DNA from: Candidatus Sulfotelmatobacter sp. | GTDB lineage: Bacteria > Acidobacteriota > Terriglobia > Terriglobales > SbA1 | Length of the DNA: 9,043 bases | Direction: 5' to 3' | NCBI GenBank assembly: GCA_030151135.1 | Contig: JASLEQ010000440.1 | Coordinates: forward strand, 1 to 9,043 | Shown: in pieces, positions 5,705 to 9,043 of the stretch | Position numbering within the stretch: position 1 is the first letter of the stretch | How the letters are laid out: every line of letters starts with the position of its first letter | Made by a program: the position numbers and the translations under genes | Notes under the pieces: generated by a model | The model's database searches: none | What the model saw: the letters and a program-made list of their open reading frames with translations, nothing else | Told to the model about the DNA's origin: nothing

Positions 5705-6943
5705 ATCGCAAAGCATACCGTCGTTACGATGCCGGGAGATGGAATCGGCAACCAGGTCTTGCCCCAGGCAATTCGAGTATTAAAGGCCGTTGGTTTCGAT
5801 GCCGAGTATGTCCACGCTGACATCGGCTGGGACTGCTGGTGCCGCGAAGGCGATGCACTGCCCGAACGCACGGTAGAACTCCTGGCGAAACACAAGCTCG
5901 GATTGTTCGGCGCAATTACCTCCAAACCAAAGAAGCAGGCCGAGGCGGAATTGCGCCCCGAATTGAAGGGAAAAGGTTACTCGTACTTCAGTCCGATCGT
6001 TACAATGCGGCAACGATTCAACCTTGATACCTGCATCCGCCCCTGCATTTCGTTTCCAGGCAATCCGCTGAATTTCATTCGTAAGCAAGTTGATGGCGGC
6101 TTTGAAGAGCCGTTGGTCAACGTCGTTGTTTTCCGCCAGAACACCGAAGGGCTCTACGCAGGCGTCGAATGGACTAATCCGCCGGAACAGGTGCGGGCAG
6201 CGCTCGCCACCCACTCCAAATTTAAGCCGTTCGCATCAGTAGCAGGGCCTGATCTTGCGGTTTCCGTGCGTATCATTACCCGCGCGGCTGCTCGCAAGAT
6301 CTGCCGTGGAGCTTTCGAGTGGGCGAAGAAATATGGCTATAAATCAGTGACGATCTGCGAGAAACCGAACGTGCTGCGCGAAACCTCCGGCCTGATGGAG
6401 GAAGAGGCGAAAGCCGTTTCGAAAGATTATCCTGCGATCGCTTTGTGGTCGACCAATATCGATGCGCAAACGATGTGGCTCACGAAGAATCCAGAGGAGT
6501 ACGGCGTTGTGGTCGCGTCGAATTTGTTTGGCGATGTGATTTCAGATGCTTTTGCCGGATTGATCGGAGGCCTGGGCTTTGCCGCATCCGGCAACATCGG
6601 CGATGAAGTTGCCGTATTCGAGCCAACGCACGGATCTGCTCCGAAGTATGCGGAACTCGATCCGCCGATTGTCAATCCGATCGCCATGTTTCTCTCTGCA
6701 GTCATGATGCTGGAACATATCGGAGAAGTCGAAAAGGCGCGTCGAATCCGTGAGGCCATTGCTGCAGTTGTGAAAGAAGGCAAAGTTCGCACCTACGACA
6801 TGATGCGAATTCCGGGAGGTGCGAAGGCAATCAGCCAAGGCGCAGCCAGCACGGTGCAGATGACCGACGCGGTACTGGCCGAACTCGCCCAGACGTCTGA
6901 TGCAAAGCACAATGCCGAGGAGCTTGTGGGTAGTCATAGGTAA
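5702..6943 (+). CDS. Isocitrate/isopropylmalate dehydrogenase family, NADP-type isocitrate dehydrogenase-like
   Basis: From the ATC at 5702 the protein is 413 residues; from ATG 5729 it is 404. Beta-decarboxylating dehydrogenase features are PGDGIG (11-16), R103 and R113 (TMRQRF, CIRPC), R145 and Y152 (FRQNTEGLYAGVEW), K221, and metal-binding D254, D278, D282 (NLFGDVISDAF). The cofactor determinants of E. coli NADP-Icd (K344, Y345, Y391, R395) have counterparts K315, Y316 (SAPKYAE), Y365 and R369 (TYDMMR), pointing to NADP+. The substrate loop differs from E. coli SLN...R: here Ser97 is followed by Pro and Ile99 where Asn normally sits, and FREN is FRQN. The reaction is oxidative decarboxylation of isocitrate or a related 2-hydroxy-tricarboxylate, in the cytoplasm. 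It is coupled to the aconitase gene. Homoisocitrate or another 3-substituted malate remains possible. Confidence 0.83.
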   Translation: MIAKHTVVTMPGDGIGNQVLPQAIRVLKAVGFDAEYVHADIGWDCWCREGDALPERTVELLAKHKLGLFGAITSKPKKQAEAELRPELKGKGYSYFSPIVTMRQRFNLDTCIRPCISFPGNPLNFIRKQVDGGFEEPLVNVVVFRQNTEGLYAGVEWTNPPEQVRAALATHSKFKPFASVAGPDLAVSVRIITRAAARKICRGAFEWAKKYGYKSVTICEKPNVLRETSGLMEEEAKAVSKDYPAIALWSTNIDAQTMWLTKNPEEYGVVVASNLFGDVISDAFAGLIGGLGFAASGNIGDEVAVFEPTHGSAPKYAELDPPIVNPIAMFLSAVMMLEHIGEVEKARRIREAIAAVVKEGKVRTYDMMRIPGGAKAISQGAASTVQMTDAVLAELAQTSDAKHNAEELVGSHR

Positions 6944-6948
6944 CGTTT

Positions 6949-8154
6949 ATGTCAGTTGCCACTGAATCACGCAGCGCAGAAGCTGGTCACTCTGGATCAG
7001 AGATCCGGTCCGACCTCCACGTCAAGATCGAGATTCGCGACGCCGGAGGGATTCAAGTTCAGCTTGAGTCGCGGGTTGAGCCATATTATGGCGTCTCAAT
7101 TCGGCGGCAAGCCGAAGAAGTCCTTGAGGCATTAGGTCTGCGCCACGCGGTTCTCGAGATTCGGGACGAAGCCGCACTGCCATTTGTTATCTCAGCTCGC
7201 ATTGAGGCTGCTGCCCGCCGCGCGGGGGTGGGAGAAGGCACTCGCGTACTGCCGGATCGGGTCGCTCTGCCCGAGCCATCCTCTCGCGATCGTCTAAGAA
7301 GATCGCGTCTTTACATCCCCGGAAGCGAACCGAAATACTTCATTAATGCTGCTCTGCACGGAGCGGATGGCATCATCCTCGATTTGGAAGATTCCGTTCA
7401 TCCCGGCGAAAAAGACGCAGCGCGCCTGCTGGTGCGAAACGCTCTGCGCGCCGTAGACTTTGCCCGCTGCGAACGGATGGTCCGCATCAATCAGCTTCCG
7501 TTCGGATTTTCTGATCTCGACGAGATCGTTCCTGAATCCCCTGAGCTGATCCTGATTCCGAAGGTGGAAAGCCCCGATCAGGTGGTGGAGGTGGCCCGGC
7601 GCTCTCGCGAGATCCAAGCGGAGTACGGCATCAATCGACCGATGTGGTTCATGCCGATTCTAGAGTCTGCTCTGGGAATTGAGAATGCTTTCGCGATTGC
7701 GAAAGCCGCCGAGAACATCGCGGCTATCACTATTGGGTTGGAGGATTACACGGCTGATCTCGGCGTCGCCAAAACGCCATCTGGAGCGGAGAGTCTCTAT
7801 GCCCGCTCGAGAGTAGTCAATGCCGCCCATGCGGCTGGCGTTCAGGCGATCGATTCGGTCTTCGGCGATGTAGGAAACCTTGAAGGCTTGCGGACTTGGG
7901 CGTTGAGCTCCCGGGCCATGGGCTTCGAAGGCATGGGATGCGTTCATCCCACGCAGATTCCCGTCATTCATGAGGCGTTCGCTCCCACGCCGCCAGAAAT
8001 CGAAAAAGCCAAAAAAATTGTCGCCGCGTACGAGAGTGCGCAGGAAAAGGGACTCGGTGTGGTCAGTCTGGGATCGAAGATGATCGACGCGCCTGTTGTG
8101 CAGCGTGCGATCAAGTTGATCGCGCGAGCCCGCACCATGGGACTCGTCGAGTAG
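6949..8154 (+). CDS. CitD-CitE fusion: citrate lyase acyl carrier domain plus beta-subunit lyase
   Basis: This 401-residue protein has two domains. Residues about 12-95 resemble the citrate lyase gamma subunit (CitD): a start near SEIRSDLHVKIE, then YYGVSIRRQAEEVLEALG and ALPFVISARIEAAARRA. Ser21 in the RSD motif is the probable attachment site of the phosphoribosyl-dephospho-CoA prosthetic group, by alignment with Ser14 of E. coli CitD. Residues about 115-401 form a CitE/HpcH-type TIM barrel: RRSRLYIPGSEPKY, LDLEDSVHPGEK (145-156), VRIN (178-181), IPKVESP (203-209), GLEDYTADLG (263-272) and CVHPTQIP (331-338). CitE splits the citryl-carrier thioester into acetyl-carrier and oxaloacetate. The start at ATG 6949 is 5 bases after the previous stop, with a weak AGGTAA site. 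CitF follows 12 bases after its stop. A carrier fused to a lyase for another citrate-like acid is the alternative. Confidence 0.83.
   Translation: MSVATESRSAEAGHSGSEIRSDLHVKIEIRDAGGIQVQLESRVEPYYGVSIRRQAEEVLEALGLRHAVLEIRDEAALPFVISARIEAAARRAGVGEGTRVLPDRVALPEPSSRDRLRRSRLYIPGSEPKYFINAALHGADGIILDLEDSVHPGEKDAARLLVRNALRAVDFARCERMVRINQLPFGFSDLDEIVPESPELILIPKVESPDQVVEVARRSREIQAEYGINRPMWFMPILESALGIENAFAIAKAAENIAAITIGLEDYTADLGVAKTPSGAESLYARSRVVNAAHAAGVQAIDSVFGDVGNLEGLRTWALSSRAMGFEGMGCVHPTQIPVIHEAFAPTPPEIEKAKKIVAAYESAQEKGLGVVSLGSKMIDAPVVQRAIKLIARARTMGLVE
7285..7307. repeat. 23-base imperfect palindrome at the CitD/CitE domain junction
   Basis: Arms CGCGATC (7285-7291) and GATCGCG (7301-7307) are perfect inverted repeats. 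The inner TCT (7293-7295) and AGA (7297-7299) also pair, leaving one mismatched pair and a central base. It lies in the codons of the arginine-rich linker (residues about 113-120) between the carrier and lyase domains. It might be an operator, a translation-pausing hairpin or chance. Confidence 0.45.
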
Positions 8155-8166
8155 GGAAGGACGATC

Positions 8167-9043
8167 ATGCCTGTACTGGAGAAGACCGGATTGGTTGCGA
8201 ATGCTGCCGGCCGCATCGTTCCCGAGACGGTCAATGGCCGCATGCAGACCGCCTACATGGGAGTGAACAAATTCCGCCCGGAAGGATCGAAGGCGAGTCC
8301 TCCGATCCGCACAGCAGCGGACTATCTCGCCAACGGCGACAAGCGCGTTCCAGATCTCGAGACTGCGCTACGTAAATGCGGACTGCGCGACGGCATGGTC
8401 ATCTCCTCACACCATCATTTGCGCGACGGCGACCGCGTCGCCATGATGGCTCTCGAAGCAGCATCGAGAGCTGGTGTGAAAGATCTGATGTGGTTCCCCA
8501 GCGCATCCTTTCCCGCCCAGAAGGCTGCGATCGAACTGATGCAGGCCGGAGTCATCGACCACATCGAGGGCAGCATGAACGGGCCCCTCGGCGATTACTG
8601 CACGCAAGGCAAGATGCGCGGAATGGGCGTGCTGCGGTCTCACGGAGGGCGCTGGCAGGCTATTCAAGATGGCGAAGTCCGCATCGATATCGCGGTGATT
8701 GCCGCGCCAACGGCCGACGCTTTCGGTAATTGCGATGGCTCCCACGGAAAGTCTGCCTGCGGCTCACTCGGATTTGCTCTGGCTGATTCGATCTATGCGG
8801 ACCACGTGATCGTCGTAACCGACAATCTGGTCCCGTTTCCCTGCGTGCCGTGGCAGATCCAAGGAAATAATATCGACTACGTTGTCGAGGTCGACTCGAT
8901 CGGTGATCCATCGAAGATCGTCTCTGGCACCACGCAGATCACGCGGTCGCCGGATCGCTTGCGCATCGCCGAGTTCGTTGCGATGTTCCTGCGTGATGCG
9001 GGAATCATGAAAAACGGATTTTCGTTTCAGGCAGGCGCGGGCG
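8167..9043 (+). CDS. citF: Citrate lyase alpha subunit (citrate:acetyl-ACP transferase), 3' truncated
   Basis: The window ends inside this gene after 292 of an expected 510 or so residues. ATG 8167 has AAGGA at 8157-8161, 5 bases upstream, and follows the CitDE stop by 12 bases. Family signatures are LETALRKCGLRDGM (64-77), SHHHLRDGD (81-89), SMNGPLGDY (136-144), SHGGR (158-162), IAAPTADAFGNCDG (178-191), GKSACGSLGFALAD (194-207), VTDNLVPFP (217-225), VDSIGDPSKIVSGTTQITR (242-260) and GFSFQAGAG (284-292). CitF moves the thioester-bound acyl carrier from acetate to citrate, making the citryl-carrier that CitE then cleaves; the complex is CitD, CitE and CitF. Together with the fused CitDE, all three lyase functions are present. 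The accessory ligase and prosthetic-group genes (citC, citX, citG) are not in the window and could lie downstream. Confidence 0.9.
   Translation, partial: MPVLEKTGLVANAAGRIVPETVNGRMQTAYMGVNKFRPEGSKASPPIRTAADYLANGDKRVPDLETALRKCGLRDGMVISSHHHLRDGDRVAMMALEAASRAGVKDLMWFPSASFPAQKAAIELMQAGVIDHIEGSMNGPLGDYCTQGKMRGMGVLRSHGGRWQAIQDGEVRIDIAVIAAPTADAFGNCDGSHGKSACGSLGFALADSIYADHVIVVTDNLVPFPCVPWQIQGNNIDYVVEVDSIGDPSKIVSGTTQITRSPDRLRIAEFVAMFLRDAGIMKNGFSFQAGAG

Noticed and set aside
1..9043. CRISPR arrays, insertion sequences, tRNA/rRNA genes, phage or defence genes
   Set aside because: I found no spaced direct repeats, transposase motifs, terminal inverted repeats or RNA gene signatures in the window.

Overview
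This window comes from a bacterial chromosome of moderate-to-high GC. All seven genes lie on the + strand. The fused acyl-carrier/lyase citrate lyase subunit, the ASRT-family protein beside a glycogen-debranching enzyme, and the codon usage suggest an Acidobacteriota-like soil bacterium. That placement is an impression from protein style and was not tested by any search.

Region 1 (1-1342) is a carbohydrate unit. It holds the 3' end of an amylo-alpha-1,6-glucosidase/glycogen debranching enzyme, then, 21 bases later, a small protein of the Anabaena sensory rhodopsin transducer (ASRT) family. No rhodopsin gene is visible.

Region 2 (1343-1622) is a 280-base non-coding stretch. It has a near-consensus Crp/Fnr-type dyad (TGTGAT-N4-ATCACG) and three further TGTGAT/ATCACA half-sites near its downstream end. 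I see no convincing terminator, RNA gene or small ORF in it.

Region 3 (1623-9043, running off the end) looks like one operon of six tightly spaced genes: a divergent HD-domain protein, a MmgE/PrpD-family (2-methyl)citrate dehydratase, a single-chain homoaconitase-like [4Fe-4S] hydratase, an NADP-type isocitrate dehydrogenase-like enzyme, a CitD-CitE fusion (citrate lyase acyl carrier plus beta subunit), and the first 292 residues of citrate lyase alpha subunit (CitF). Junctions are 5-51 bases, most with good Shine-Dalgarno sequences. One gene appears to start at TTG and one at the very rare codon ATC.

Together the genes encode a compact tricarboxylate module. Citrate lyase joins citrate to acetate plus oxaloacetate. 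Two unrelated dehydratases interconvert citrate-type acids through cis-aconitate-type intermediates. The dehydrogenase connects isocitrate-type acids to 2-oxo acids plus CO2. It could act on citrate itself, feeding 2-oxoglutarate/NADPH one way and acetate/oxaloacetate the other, or on an analogue such as 2-methylcitrate or homocitrate. The homoaconitase-like hydratase, the altered substrate loop of the dehydrogenase and the presence of PrpD leave the true substrate open. The divergent HD protein at the head of the operon has no known role in such a pathway and is the least explained component.
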